Source: Coleofasciculus sp. FACHB-T130 (lineage in GTDB: Bacteria; Cyanobacteriota; Cyanobacteriia; Cyanobacteriales; FACHB-T130). From it: 64,000 nucleotides of DNA. Shown piece by piece: positions 47,386 to 56,731 of the stretch. Under the pieces are notes generated by a model. The model was given only the letters and a program-made list of their open reading frames with translations. It ran no database searches and was not told the origin of the DNA. Made by a program: the position numbers and the translations under genes. Positions within the stretch are counted from its first letter, which is position 1. Every line of letters starts with the position of its first letter. The stretch covers positions 1 through 64,000 of the forward strand of contig NZ_JACJOG010000023.1 in NCBI RefSeq assembly GCF_014695375.1, in the 5' to 3' direction.

Positions 47386-48135
47386 CTAATTCTTATGAGT
47401 TCTCTGCGCCTCAGGGGTTCGTTTTTTATCGATACTTCTTTTTAACAGCAACACGAGAATGGCACCAATTGCTAATCCTACACCATGTGCCCAATACCCA
47501 ACGCCCACGGGATTGACGCCACCGGAAATATTTAAGCTACCGATTCCATAAAACATCTGCTGAATAAACCACCAGAATAGATAAAACAAAGCTGGCAGTT
47601 CAATGGGGATAAACACAATTACCAGGGGCAAAATGGTATCAATTTTTGACTGAGGAAAACTCAGAAAATAGGCTCCGAGGACAGATGCGATCGCGCCATT
47701 TGCTCCAATTAAGGGCATCGTCAAAGTAGAGTCCAACCAAACTTGTACGATGCCCGTCAAAATGCCGCCCAGCAAGTAAAGTAGCAGAAACCACCGATGT
47801 CCGAGAAGATTCTCCACACTCTTGCCAAAAACAAATAAGAATAGGAGATTCCCTAAAATTTGACCAAAGCTGCTGTGAAGAAACATCGCCCAAAACAGGG
47901 AAGCAGAAAACATCAGCAAGGCAACCCACGCGGCTGGATTTTCTCCACTGAGAGCATCTGAAATCACCGCACTAATTCGGGCCGGAACGATCCCCCAGTG
48001 TTGGATAAAGGCGCTCAGCTTACCTGCAAGCTCTAGTTTTAGCTCCCACAGAAACAAAGCAACATTGATTCCGATCAGGGCGTAATTAACAATCGGTTTG
48101 CTGCGACTGGGGATGTTATCAGCAATAGGAATCAT
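47386..48135 (-). CDS. Rhomboid-family protein lacking the catalytic serine
   Basis: The 249-residue protein has the six-helix rhomboid layout, with HSSFGQILGNLLFLFVFG after helix 1 and YLLGGILTGIVQVW. The active-site motif GxSG reads GANG (PLIGANGAIASVLGAYF): Asn146 replaces the nucleophilic Ser. The partner His217 is kept in GYWAHGVG. It should therefore be unable to cut substrates by the rhomboid mechanism, and may act as an iRhom-like binding protein. The codon is AAT, two changes away from common Ser codons such as TCT but one from AGT. Length and frame are intact, so this is not plain decay. Confidence 0.83.
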   Translation of the reverse strand: MIPIADNIPSRSKPIVNYALIGINVALFLWELKLELAGKLSAFIQHWGIVPARISAVISDALSGENPAAWVALLMFSASLFWAMFLHSSFGQILGNLLFLFVFGKSVENLLGHRWFLLLYLLGGILTGIVQVWLDSTLTMPLIGANGAIASVLGAYFLSFPQSKIDTILPLVIVFIPIELPALFYLFWWFIQQMFYGIGSLNISGGVNPVGVGYWAHGVGLAIGAILVLLLKRSIDKKRTPEAQRTHKN

Positions 48136-48194
48136 GAAGGTTTTAGATTTTAGATTTTGGACGAATCATCAATCCACACGCTATGCCCTCAAAC

Positions 48195-49475
48195 TTATCC
48201 TAGTTCGCTAAACAAATCCGCCAAAATTACATTAGAAAATAAAAAACCTTCCGGATCGGTTAATCTCAATCGTCCCTTTGGTGGGAGTTTCTGGGCGTCA
48301 AGTGCGATCGCTTCCCCGCTTTCGCCAACAATTTCTACCCAACCTTGCTGGTAGTAGGATTGCAAACACGTCCAAATTTGTTGCAGCGTCTGTTTGCCAA
48401 ACTGTTCGGATAAGGTTGATAAACTAAGGCCCTCTGCTAGACGCAAGCCCAGCATCAATGTTTCCAACAATACTTCAGATGTCAATGTTTGAGGACAATC
48501 CCAGACGCCACCTGCTTTGACTATCTGTTGCACCCATTCGTAATATTCCCGTGTTTTGCGGGGACGGGTGAACCGGCACCCTTGCAAATGACTGGCGGCA
48601 CCCATGCCAAAGGCATAGTAGGGGCGATTTTCCCAGTAAACTCGATTGTGGCGGCATTGATGACCGGGTTTGGCATAATTAGAAATCTCATAATGCTCAT
48701 AACCGGCACTGGTGAGAACTTGCTGCGCTAGTCGGTACATCTCGGCAGCCATTTCATCGGTGGGAAGCGGTTTGGCACCGGGTTGATATTGACGCCCAAA
48801 GGCAGTAACGGGTTCGACTTGGAGATCGTAGATTGAAATATGAGTGGGCGCGATCGCTACTGCGGTTTCTAGAGATTCCTGCCACTGTTCCAACGTCTGA
48901 TGCGGCAACCCAGAAATCAAATCCAAGCTGAATTCGGGAACCCCCACTTTGCGAACTAGCTCCACAGCTGCAAAGATATCAGAGACACCATGCGATCGCC
49001 CGCACACTTGCAATAGTTCTGGCTGAAACGCCTGTACCCCCAGACTGATTCGATTCACTCCAACTGAGCGGTAGCCTTGAAGTTGTTGCGAGTCAAAGGT
49101 GCCAGGGTCCATCTCCATCGAAATTTCAGCATCGGTGGCAATACCAAAACCAGCATCAAGTTGAGTCAAAATTTGCTTGAGTTGTTGCACCGATAACAAC
49201 GAAGGAGTACCACCTCCAAAAAAAACTGTTTTTAGGGAATTTCCTTGTACTGGTGTAACTTCAATTTCTTGGCACAATACCTCAACATACTGCTCAATTG
49301 TGCCAGAGTTCTTACCAGTCTTGCGATCCCCTACCACAGACACTGGAAAATCACAGTAAAAGCACCGGCGTCTACAAAATGGAATGTGGAGATAAGCAGA
49401 GCTGGGGATACCCAAATTAATATTTTTTGCGTCCGGGATTAAATAATTTAAGACCATATTTGTATCAATACTCAA
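48195..49475 (-). CDS. hemW: Radical SAM protein HemW
   Basis: The 426-residue protein is a HemN/HemW-type radical SAM enzyme. The cluster motif is CRRRCFYC in AYLHIPFCRRRCFYCDF, followed by FFGGGTPSLL, GVNRISLGVQAF and LISGLPHQTLEQW. The CxxxCxxC form without the extra Cys of HemN points to HemW, a haem chaperone for respiratory proteins, not coproporphyrinogen oxidase. The first 20 residues may be non-coding; ATG 49457 is an alternative start. Confidence 0.9.
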   Translation of the reverse strand: MSIDTNMVLNYLIPDAKNINLGIPSSAYLHIPFCRRRCFYCDFPVSVVGDRKTGKNSGTIEQYVEVLCQEIEVTPVQGNSLKTVFFGGGTPSLLSVQQLKQILTQLDAGFGIATDAEISMEMDPGTFDSQQLQGYRSVGVNRISLGVQAFQPELLQVCGRSHGVSDIFAAVELVRKVGVPEFSLDLISGLPHQTLEQWQESLETAVAIAPTHISIYDLQVEPVTAFGRQYQPGAKPLPTDEMAAEMYRLAQQVLTSAGYEHYEISNYAKPGHQCRHNRVYWENRPYYAFGMGAASHLQGCRFTRPRKTREYYEWVQQIVKAGGVWDCPQTLTSEVLLETLMLGLRLAEGLSLSTLSEQFGKQTLQQIWTCLQSYYQQGWVEIVGESGEAIALDAQKLPPKGRLRLTDPEGFLFSNVILADLFSELG

Positions 49476-49823
49476 TATAGCGATGAAATCTTTAAATGTT
49501 TGATTAACAGTTGTTACTTTACTGAATTGTTGTCAGGTGTTTTCTTCTCTTAGCAAGAATACGTCAAGCCTATACCCCCTCTTGTTTCCTGCCTTTTAGA
49601 AGCGACATGATTGGCTAATTTTTCAGAATTGTTCTTTTAATAAATAAAGAGGTGGCTTCATAAAAATAGCTCAAATTGGATTAAATGCTGGTGCTAAATC
49701 AATGGTCATCCGCAAGAGTGAAGTCAATAACACAAAAGATATAATAAAACAAATGTAAATTTGTATCAGTTCTTGAGAGCCGCTTTCAGGAATTGAAGCA
49801 ATCATCCCAAATAACTGGAAACC
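49476..49823. other. AT-rich spacer
   Basis: The 348 bases between the divergent hemW and PIN/TRAM genes are AT-rich and contain TAATAAAACAAATG-like sequence. No open frame, hairpin or known motif can be supported. Confidence 0.5.
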
Positions 49824-50903
49824 ATGCTTGACGCAATCATTATTATTTTATTCATCCTAGCAGCGGCGGGAATCGGGTTCGACGCGATTGAATTACTGCC
49901 TAGCGGTGCCCTACATCAAGTCAGCAATCAGGACGCTTTACGCTGGGTCTTCGCCGGGTTTGCCGCCCTGGTTGGGGGCGCTGCCGGTTTGCTCGTGCAG
50001 ACGACCTATCGACGCTTGGAAAAGAGAGTCCGGGAAATGCCGATCGAGGTCATTTTGACCAGAGCTGTCGGTTTGGTGATTGGCTTATTAGTTGCCAACT
50101 TGATGCTGGCACCCGTTTTCTTACTACCAATGCCCTTCGATTTTGCTTTTATTAAGCCTCTTGTTGCCATTTTAGGCAGTGTCATGTTTTCCTACTTGGG
50201 AGTGACTTTAGCGGATACCCACGGTCGTTCCTTCTTGAGGCTGATTAGTCCCCACAGCGTGGAAACGATGTTGGTGGCAGAAGGAACCCTCAAACCTGCC
50301 TCGACCAAGGTTTTAGACACCAGCTGCATCATCGATGGTCGCATTGAAGAACTGCTAAACACTGGCTTTATCGAAGGTCAAATCCTCGTACCCCAGTTTG
50401 TCTTGCAGGAACTGCAACAACTGGCAGATGGTTCCAACGATCTGAAGCGAGTTCGGGGACGGCGAGGGCTAGATATCCTGAACCAGATGAAGGATGCTTA
50501 CTCAGAACGGATTGTAATCCACTCCGCCGATTACGATGAAATTCCCAAGGTGGATGCGAAGTTAGTCCGGTTGACGCAAGAAATCAACGGCACTTTGCTC
50601 ACCAACGACTACAACTTGAGTAAGGTTGCTACTTTGCAGAAAGTGCCGGTGCTGAATATTAACGATTTGGCTCAGGCAATTCGGGCAATTTATCTGCCTG
50701 GTGATAGCTTGGATATCAAAATTATCAAGGGTGGCAAGGAACCAGCTCAGGGCGTCGGCTACCTGGATGATGGCACAATGGTGGTTGTGGAAGACGGGCG
50801 CGACTACATGGGTGGTGAAATCCGAGTGGTTGTAACCAGTGCCTTGCAGACTTCGGCGGGGCGAATGATTTTTGCTCGCCCTCAAGCGTCTGTTGTGGCT
50901 TGA
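49824..50903 (+). CDS. Membrane PIN/TRAM-domain protein (YacL-like)
   Basis: The 359-residue protein has four N-terminal hydrophobic helices (1-150), a PIN-like nuclease domain and a C-terminal TRAM RNA-binding domain. PIN acidic residues lie in KVLDTSCIIDGRI, FVLQELQQLAD and LLTNDYNL. The TRAM part includes GVGYLDDGTMVVVEDGRDYMG. The build matches YacL/PilT-N family proteins, probably membrane-tethered endoribonucleases, though substrates are unknown. Confidence 0.9.
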   Translation: MLDAIIIILFILAAAGIGFDAIELLPSGALHQVSNQDALRWVFAGFAALVGGAAGLLVQTTYRRLEKRVREMPIEVILTRAVGLVIGLLVANLMLAPVFLLPMPFDFAFIKPLVAILGSVMFSYLGVTLADTHGRSFLRLISPHSVETMLVAEGTLKPASTKVLDTSCIIDGRIEELLNTGFIEGQILVPQFVLQELQQLADGSNDLKRVRGRRGLDILNQMKDAYSERIVIHSADYDEIPKVDAKLVRLTQEINGTLLTNDYNLSKVATLQKVPVLNINDLAQAIRAIYLPGDSLDIKIIKGGKEPAQGVGYLDDGTMVVVEDGRDYMGGEIRVVVTSALQTSAGRMIFARPQASVVA

Positions 50904-50973
50904 GTAGCTTGAAGTGGCGATCGCCACTGGTGGCACCTAGAAAGCCCACAAGCACCACTCTTAAAATCTCACC

Positions 50974-51052
50974 GCCAAGAAAGTACGCAGAGGTAAATTG
51001 CTTCCTCTGCGTACCTTTGCGTTAACCTTGGCGTACCTTTGCGTTAAAAAAG
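50974..51052. repeat. Dispersed CGCAAAGGT/ACGCAGAGG repeat, second copy
   Basis: GTACGCAGAGGTAAATTGC, CCTCTGCGTACCTTTGCG and two CTTTGCGTTAA units fill the spacer between two convergent genes. It is related to the element at 11117-11202 and is partly palindromic. Confidence 0.75.
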
Positions 51053-51053
51053 C

Positions 51054-52295
51054 CTACTCCTGCAAAATAGTTTTAGAGACGATCCGTGTCTTCTTCCTAT
51101 CTGCTTCCGAAAGTTCTTCACCTGATTGCAAGCGAGTAGCACTGGTTTGGAGAACCGTCGCGCCTCCCTTGTCTCCCATTTGCAGGGCGGTTTTGGCGGC
51201 AGTTTGTAACATCGTCGCTGCACCCACGCGATCGCCTTGCTGCAATTTCGCCTCTGCTAACTGAGTTTGTCGGTATTTCGCCAACGCCAAAATAGACTGT
51301 TGCACCTGAGGATTGGGTGCGGGTTGGTAACTCCGGACAACATTCGCCTCAACTAAAACTTGTTGAGAAATTAGCCCCATTTTATCCTGGGCAGGATCGT
51401 CGTAACGGACTTGCACCTGGGCGATCGCTTGACGCCCTTCCGCTAGCTGGCTGACGTAAAGATTCGCCAAAATGATTCGCGGCACATCTTTCATCAAGTC
51501 TCCCAGACGTACCGTATAGCGATCGCCTTCTTGTTGCACCGGCAGTTCAATGGTATCTGGAGCAACTTGGGCGATGGGTTTGAGTTCCGCTAACCGTACC
51601 TTCGGCATTAACGAAATTGATAAGTAGGCATTTGTCAACCCCACCGCAGAGATTCGATTAAACAAGCGTCCAAACTCATTGACTGCCTGTTCGGGACGCT
51701 CAATATAGGACAGCGTACCGCCACCCGCATCAGCAATTTTTTCCAAAACATCCTGGTTCCAATGAGCGCCAAATCCCAATGTATTCAACGTCAGGTTGTA
51801 GCCAGTCGCCACTTGGGCAAATTTCAGACAGCGGTTGTTGTCGCCATGCTCATTTTCGCCATCTGTTAACAGAAAAGCTTGAGAAACCGTTTCCTTTTTG
51901 CCCTTCGCCAGTTCTTCAATTCCCAGTTTTAAACCCTCATCAATCGCCGTACCCCCATCTGCACTGAGCCGATTAATCTGTTTCTTAATATTTTCTGGGT
52001 TGTCAATGACTTGGTTGGGGACAAGCACTTTGGCTTTGTGATCGAAGGCGACAACCGAGATGCGATCGCCCGGTGTAAGACGATCCACCAGACCGATCGC
52101 TGCCTGTTTCACCGTTTCCAGGGGGCGTCCATTCATCGAGCCACTGTGGTCGAGAATTATGCATAAATTGAGCGGGGCACGATCTTCAAGATCCCCAGCG
52201 ATCGCAGAAATAGAAATTTCTAGTTGACGCTGGCTACTCGTTTGAGTCGCGTCAATATTCATATCATTCAAAGCAGGCTGTAAACCAACTCTCAT
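51054..52295 (-). CDS. von Willebrand factor A domain protein
   Basis: From ATG 52295 the protein has 413 residues. A vWA domain (about 43-220) contains a full MIDAS: DHSGSMNG (DxSxS), TAIDE and LLTDGENEHGD. A beta-rich middle (PKVRLAELKPIAQ to AQVQVRYDD) and a helical, Ala/Gln-rich C-terminus (MLQTAAKTALQMGDKGGA) follow. No signal peptide is present, so it is probably cytoplasmic and binds partners through a metal ion. The frame upstream of 52295 is unlikely to be coding. Confidence 0.88.
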   Translation of the reverse strand: MRVGLQPALNDMNIDATQTSSQRQLEISISAIAGDLEDRAPLNLCIILDHSGSMNGRPLETVKQAAIGLVDRLTPGDRISVVAFDHKAKVLVPNQVIDNPENIKKQINRLSADGGTAIDEGLKLGIEELAKGKKETVSQAFLLTDGENEHGDNNRCLKFAQVATGYNLTLNTLGFGAHWNQDVLEKIADAGGGTLSYIERPEQAVNEFGRLFNRISAVGLTNAYLSISLMPKVRLAELKPIAQVAPDTIELPVQQEGDRYTVRLGDLMKDVPRIILANLYVSQLAEGRQAIAQVQVRYDDPAQDKMGLISQQVLVEANVVRSYQPAPNPQVQQSILALAKYRQTQLAEAKLQQGDRVGAATMLQTAAKTALQMGDKGGATVLQTSATRLQSGEELSEADRKKTRIVSKTILQE

Positions 52296-52763
52296 AGCAC
52301 GCTCATTCCTGGCAGAACAAGAAGGGATCGGAGTAACCACAAGACTAAACGCTGACGCTCCGGAAAGGGAACCATAAAATTACCCCAACCGCGACCGGGC
52401 TTATTTTCTACAATAGCTTGCAGCCCAACACGGCGGAAGCAGCCAGCCAAAAGATCGCAATTCTTTGCAGAGGAAAACGCGATCGCTGGGGTGGATTTCA
52501 CCCATCACCTTTCGCAAAAACCGATACTTAAACTCAGGTTTCTCTGTTTAAAAACCCAAAAATTAGAAGCGTTTAAGACCCATTTTCCGGCGTCCCCTCC
52601 CAAAAAGCCCGCTGACAGGCGCTAAAGCGACATCAAGCCACCCTCAACCTGACTAAAAGCGGTAAGGGGAGTAAAACTGCTAGAATCCAGTCAGTACGGT
52701 GGGGCACACCGGAATTAATGTCAAATTAAAGATAGCACCACTATTGCAGCTTTCCGATACGCC
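52296..52763. other. Spacer upstream of clpR
   Basis: This 468-base region between the divergent vWA and clpR genes holds GC-rich sequence and one HIP1 octamer. Open frames in it lack start context or family features. Promoters for both genes are expected but none could be defined. Confidence 0.45.
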
Positions 52764-53423
52764 ATGAACTCACCCATCCAGGCTGTTCAAGCTCCCTACG
52801 GCGGCGATAGCTTCTACCGAACACCGCCACCAGACTTACCCTCCCTGATCTTAAAGGAGCGGATTGTCTATCTGGGAACGCCCTTGGTGCCAGAGGTAAC
52901 GAAACTAATCATCGCCCAACTGCTGTTTTTGCAGTACGAAGATCCAGAAAAACCGATCAAAATCTACATCAATTCCACCGGCACCTCGCGTTACGACGGC
53001 GAACCTGTTGGCTTTGAAACCGAAGCCTTCGCCATCTGCGACACGATGAACTACATCAAGCCGCCCATTCATACCATCTGTATCGGTTCGGCAATGGGAA
53101 TGGCGGCAATGCTACTCTCTGCTGGGACTAAAGGCTATCGCGCTAGCCTGCGCCATGCCACGATTATCCTGAACCAGACTAAGAGCTACGCTCGCGGTCA
53201 GGCGACGGATATTCAAATCCGAGCCAAAGAAGTGCTGGCTAATAAGACAACGATGCTGGATATCCTATCGCGCAATACAGGTCAGACCCCTGAAAAAATT
53301 GCCAAGGATATGGATCGACTCTTCTATATGACTCCGGAGCAAGCTGTGGAATATGGCTTGATCGATCGGGTTCTAGAGTCCAAATCAGATTTACCAACAC
53401 CACTTCCCGCTGGTGTCATCTGA
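52764..53423 (+). CDS. clpR: ClpR, inactive ClpP-like subunit
   Basis: The 219-residue protein has the ClpP fold but lacks the protease residues. At the Ser position the sequence is CIGSAMGMAAMLLSAG, where active ClpP has LAASMGSF, so Gly112 replaces Ser. The His motif MIHQP is IILNQTK, with Asn137. This is the ClpR subunit of cyanobacteria and plastids, which forms mixed rings with ClpP3 and the ClpC chaperone. The neighbour clpP starts 114 bases on and is the expected partner. Confidence 0.95.
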   Translation: MNSPIQAVQAPYGGDSFYRTPPPDLPSLILKERIVYLGTPLVPEVTKLIIAQLLFLQYEDPEKPIKIYINSTGTSRYDGEPVGFETEAFAICDTMNYIKPPIHTICIGSAMGMAAMLLSAGTKGYRASLRHATIILNQTKSYARGQATDIQIRAKEVLANKTTMLDILSRNTGQTPEKIAKDMDRLFYMTPEQAVEYGLIDRVLESKSDLPTPLPAGVI

Positions 53424-53425
53424 AG

Positions 53426-53503
53426 AATTAAAAATTAAAAATTAAAAATGAAGACTATTCAAATTTTTAATTTTTAATTTTGCATTTTTAATTCTTTGGA
53501 TAC
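53426..53503. repeat. Imperfect AT-rich palindrome between clpR and clpP
   Basis: AATTAAAAATTAAAAATTAA and TTTTTAATTTTTAATTTTGC face each other and can form a long AT hairpin. It may slow or terminate transcripts between clpR and clpP, or stabilise the clpR mRNA end. Confidence 0.6.
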
Positions 53504-53537
53504 GAATTTTCACTTTTTACGAACGGAGTTCTACATT

Positions 53538-54134
53538 ATGCCTATTGGCTACCCTAGAGTTCCCTACCGGATGCCAGGGGGACAATATACCGAGTGGATT
53601 AACATCTACGATCGCCTTTACCGGGAACGGATTATTTTCATGGGCGAAGATGTTGATGATGAAATGGCTAACCAGATAATTGCCGTGATGCTTTATCTGG
53701 ATTCGGAAGATCCGGGCAAGGACATCTATCTCTATATCAACTCTCCGGGTGGCGTAGTCACTTCTGGCATGGCGATTTATGACACCATGCAGCACATCAA
53801 ATCAGATGTGGTGACAATTTGTGTAGGCTTAGCGGCATCAATGGGTTCGTTCCTGCTGACCGCTGGGACAAAAGGTAAGCGTCTCGCTTTGCCTCACTCG
53901 CGGATTATGATTCACCAACCTTCTGGTGGTACGCGGGGACAAGCCACAGACATTGAGATTGAAGCGAGAGAGATTCTACGGATTCGTCGCCAGCTGAATG
54001 AGATTTATTCTCACCGGACGGGTCAGCCTATTGAGAAAATTGAGAAGGACATGGACCGTGACTTTTTCATGTCTGCTCAAGAAGCGAAGGAATACGGTCT
54101 AATTGACCGCGTTATCGAAGAACGTCCGAAGTAA
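53538..54134 (+). CDS. clpP: ATP-dependent Clp protease subunit ClpP (ClpP3 type)
   Basis: The 198-residue active subunit has Ser101 in [11 protein letters not shown] and His126 in IMIHQPSGG, with the expected acidic residue later. The N-terminus [14 protein letters not shown] and the position behind clpR match cyanobacterial ClpP3. The ATG at 53538 was chosen over an in-frame upstream start, because the upstream part is the tail of the AT repeat. It cuts proteins unfolded by a ClpC or ClpX ring. Confidence 0.96.
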   Translation: MPIGYPRVPYRMPGGQYTEWINIYDRLYRERIIFMGEDVDDEMANQIIAVMLYLDSEDPGKDIYLYINSPGGVVTSGMAIYDTMQHIKSDVVTICVGLAASMGSFLLTAGTKGKRLALPHSRIMIHQPSGGTRGQATDIEIEAREILRIRRQLNEIYSHRTGQPIEKIEKDMDRDFFMSAQEAKEYGLIDRVIEERPK

Positions 54135-54296
54135 TGAGTGATTAGCTGTTAGCTGTTAGCTGCTTGACGGGTGGGTAGTCGCAATTGTAAACTTGGGCTT
54201 CCAACAAGATTCTCAGAAGCTAATAGCTAACCGCTAAAAGCGAAGGGCTAGAAATAAACTCCCGACTATCAACAAAGATTAAAGCCTAATCGATAG

Positions 54297-54926
54297 ATGA
54301 TTCCTCTGATGAACCTCGCAGATTGTTACCGGGTGTTGGGGTTAAGATCAGGGGCATCTTTTGCAGAAATTAAAGCGTCTTACCGACGTTTGGCACGGCA
54401 GTATCATCCCGACGCAAATCCTGGCGATCGCCAAACGCAAGATAAATTTATAGAGTTGACGGAGGCTTACAAGTTCCTCCTCAGTGTAGTAGATAAGTCT
54501 GAGACGGTTGAGAAAGTATCCAATCCAGAACAGACTGCTGCACCGCCTCCTCAACCTTCCGTCACGAAGGTGACTCGCAAAGAGACGCCCAAAGAAACGC
54601 CCGTTCAAAAACTCCCAGACTTGTCGATAACTGAGCAACAGCTGAAGTGGAGTTCTTATCAGCAGTTGCAGCAGTTGCTGAAAAATCGCCGATTTCCCCG
54701 CGCGATCGCCCTCATCGAAGGACTCGCCCAACGTCTGCCAGAAGATCCAGAAGTGCGTCAGTGGCAAGCGATCGCTTATCAACGTTGGGGGCGTCAGCTG
54801 ATCGCTGAAAAGCAACTCGAAAAGGCAAGAATTTATCTAAAAAAAGCCCTGAAAACCGACCCCCACAATCGCTCTCTCTGGGCAGAAGTGGAACGGGATT
54901 TTCGCCGTTTAGAGCAGATTTTTTAG
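54297..54926 (+). CDS. J-domain protein with C-terminal TPR-like helices
   Basis: The 209-residue protein carries an N-terminal J domain (YRVLGLRSGASFAEIKASYR, HPD in RQYHPDANPGD), a Pro/Thr-rich linker, and a helical region with TPR-like spacing (ALIEGLAQRLPEDPEVRQW, KARIYLKKALKTDPHNR). It lacks the Gly/Phe and zinc-finger parts of DnaJ, so it is a class C co-chaperone for DnaK. ATG 54309 (MNLADCY) may be the true start. Confidence 0.88.
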   Translation: MIPLMNLADCYRVLGLRSGASFAEIKASYRRLARQYHPDANPGDRQTQDKFIELTEAYKFLLSVVDKSETVEKVSNPEQTAAPPPQPSVTKVTRKETPKETPVQKLPDLSITEQQLKWSSYQQLQQLLKNRRFPRAIALIEGLAQRLPEDPEVRQWQAIAYQRWGRQLIAEKQLEKARIYLKKALKTDPHNRSLWAEVERDFRRLEQIF

Positions 54927-54935
54927 CTTTACTTC

Positions 54936-55195
54936 GCTGCAACCAAATATCTTCAATTGGGTTCTGCTTGGGATTCTTTGGGAGCAAAGCGAATGCAAGT
55001 GATTTTCGAGTTGGACTCCTCGAAGCCTTGATTAACCGACTCCAAGGACTCTCTCACCGCTTGTGAGCCATGATAGATAGGTGGCTCCATCTCAAATCAG
55101 GGCAATGGGACTGTTGGGACCTTTGTCTAGGAGATACTTGAGAAAAGCAATCATGCCCTCAGAATTGCCTGCCTCAGCTGCTTGAATCAGTTACA
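54936..55195 (-). pseudogene. Decayed IS630-type transposase fragment
   Basis: In pieces of different frames the minus strand gives QAAEAGNSEGMIAFLKYL, LIxDGATY (a stop at x), HGSQAVRESLESVNQGF, KITCIRFAPKES and finally PKNPKQNPIEDIWLQ. This order, ending in the NPIEDIWLQ block with the last catalytic Glu, is that of the DDE domain of IS630/Tc1-type transposases. Frameshifts and stops break it, and the N-terminal third and any terminal inverted repeats are not seen. Confidence 0.82.
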
Positions 55196-55764
55196 AGGAT
55201 ATTGCACGCGAGAGTAAGCACCGCTATATAAAGCGACTCCTATAGCAGTCGTATTTGAGTTGTGATGATGCTAACGGTTCAGATCGCCGACTTCTTAGCG
55301 GGGATCTCGCCTTCAGGAACAATTTAGGATTGGCATAACAGATAATTTATTAAATAAATATTAATTGTGAAAATCGTTACTCTAGACGCATTTTCGCCCT
55401 AGCCCCTCTTAAAAACGGAACCTGAAATCTGGCTGTCTCTACCAAAAATGTAGGTTAACGAGATTCAGATTTTCTTTATAAATGTCCTCTCCCCCATCAA
55501 TAACCGTTTGTTTGGGAAGGGAAGGATTTTATCCAGTGCCTATAACGCTTGACAGCAGATTGTTTTGAGCAATGTTGCAATTGCTTAATCTATGGATAGT
55601 TGACGCTCGTATTTATGTTAAGCAGCTTCATAACTTTTTATGATGAAATGCAATGTTTTAAGTGGATATCGTACAAGTTATAGCTCATTGTAAAAATCAG
55701 ATCGCATACTTTATAAAGACAGAGAAATTTTGCTTTTGAAATGGTTCCTCAAAGGAAATACTTT
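55196..55764. other. Gene-poor spacer
   Basis: No open frame with family features occurs here. The stretch adjoins the IS630 remnant and may include more of its debris, but I could not recognise it. It ends at the ribosome-binding site of the small Cys-rich gene. Confidence 0.45.
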
Positions 55765-55971
55765 ATGCAACCCTTAAATTCACCAGTTTCAGCCTGTCGC
55801 TATTGTCAATTTTATAATCCGATGGGACGACGTGGTGGCTGTTGTCAAACTCTTGGCGTAACCGTTCAAAGTGGATGGCAAGGTTGTCAACTGGGAATTC
55901 CTCGGTTTAAAATTCCCTACGAATGTTCCCAAGAAGATTCGCAGAAACGAGTTGAAGCAATTGTAATTTAA
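55765..55971 (+). CDS. Small cysteine-rich conserved protein
   Basis: I place the start at ATG 55765 because AAAGGA (55751-55756) lies 8 bases ahead, giving 68 residues; an in-frame ATG exists at 55741. Six Cys occur as CRYCQFY, GGCCQTLG, WQGCQLG and YECSQ. The paired CxxC and CC suggest metal binding or redox activity. I do not recognise a named family, although small Cys-rich proteins with this pattern look cyanobacterial. No partner gene is close. Confidence 0.65.
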   Translation: MQPLNSPVSACRYCQFYNPMGRRGGCCQTLGVTVQSGWQGCQLGIPRFKIPYECSQEDSQKRVEAIVI

Positions 55972-56058
55972 AATACAACAGAAAAGAGGAATCTGAAACA
56001 GTCTGAAAGTTAGAAAGCCAATTTTTTTTATTTCTCCTTTAATAGCACGCTTCTGTTT

Positions 56059-56217
56059 GACGGGTTGCCGGAAACTGAAAAAGCAATTTTCTCAATAAGA
56101 ATCTATGCATTGCAACCCGTCTATAATGGCAAGCCCATGAAAGGAGTTCTTCAATCGTTTAGTTTTTCCCTTTTAAATAGTGCGATCGCTGATTAACCCG
56201 TTAATACGGGTTTTTTT
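56059..56217 (+). ncRNA. Candidate small RNA with promoter-like box and terminator
   Basis: An inverted repeat (GACGGGTTGC 56059-56068, GCAACCCGTC 56112-56121) is followed directly by TATAAT (56122-56127). About 85 bases later AACCCG-TTAATA-CGGGTT (56195-56212) with a T-run forms a terminator. The transcript between could be a small RNA, or carry a 19-codon frame from ATG 56137. No -35 element is clear. Confidence 0.35.
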
Positions 56218-56302
56218 GGGTATTATTCCGTACATCGGATAAATGAGCGATCGCTTTTCGATACAAGTCCAAAACCCGCCTTGCCTCTTTGTCTGAAAAT
56301 CG

Positions 56303-56731
56303 TTACACTTTCCCCTCTGCCAAGTTTTGTAATTCCTGCTGTAGAAAATTTCCCCATTCCGCTGCAAGAGGAATTTCAGTAAAGGGGATTTTCACAGAAG
56401 CGGCTGGTGCAAAGACAAATTCCAGCGAAGCGACACGACCTTTACTGGGCAGTGCTTCTAAATCAACGGGCTTGTCATCTACTAGCAGCCGAATCGCTTT
56501 AACATCCTTTAAGGAAAACGTTTGCACCTCCACTGGACCTTTGCGCGTCGGTTTTCCCCAGGTTAAAGTGCTGTCATTTTGAGCCAACACTGCATAGATA
56601 TCGTACTTAGATCGCTCAAACTGCTGTGCCCAGACGCGATAAGCTTCAACTTTTTGATACTCATTCCAGCCTTGCCAAGCCAGCCAGATAAACGCTGCCA
56701 GTAGGGGCAGCCACAACAGACCTCTTTCCAT
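56303..56731 (-). CDS. Conserved single-helix membrane protein of unknown function
   Basis: The 142-residue protein has one N-terminal membrane helix (LLWLPLLAAFIWLAWQGW) and a soluble domain with alternating strands (ALPSKGRVASLEFVFAP, SLKDVKAIRLLVDDKPVD). The pattern looks like a cyanobacterial conserved hypothetical protein. No catalytic motif is seen. It is isolated, facing the candidate small RNA terminator. Confidence 0.65.
   Translation of the reverse strand: MERGLLWLPLLAAFIWLAWQGWNEYQKVEAYRVWAQQFERSKYDIYAVLAQNDSTLTWGKPTRKGPVEVQTFSLKDVKAIRLLVDDKPVDLEALPSKGRVASLEFVFAPAASVKIPFTEIPLAAEWGNFLQQELQNLAEGKV

Noticed and set aside
52764-53423. Possible damage to clpP, since Ser and His are missing.
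   Set aside because: Loss of both residues with a perfectly kept fold, next to an active clpP, is the normal state of ClpR.
54712-54987. 91-codon minus-strand frame containing NPIEDIWLQ.
   Set aside because: Only its first part is transposase relic; the rest is antisense to the J-domain gene, so it is not an intact gene.
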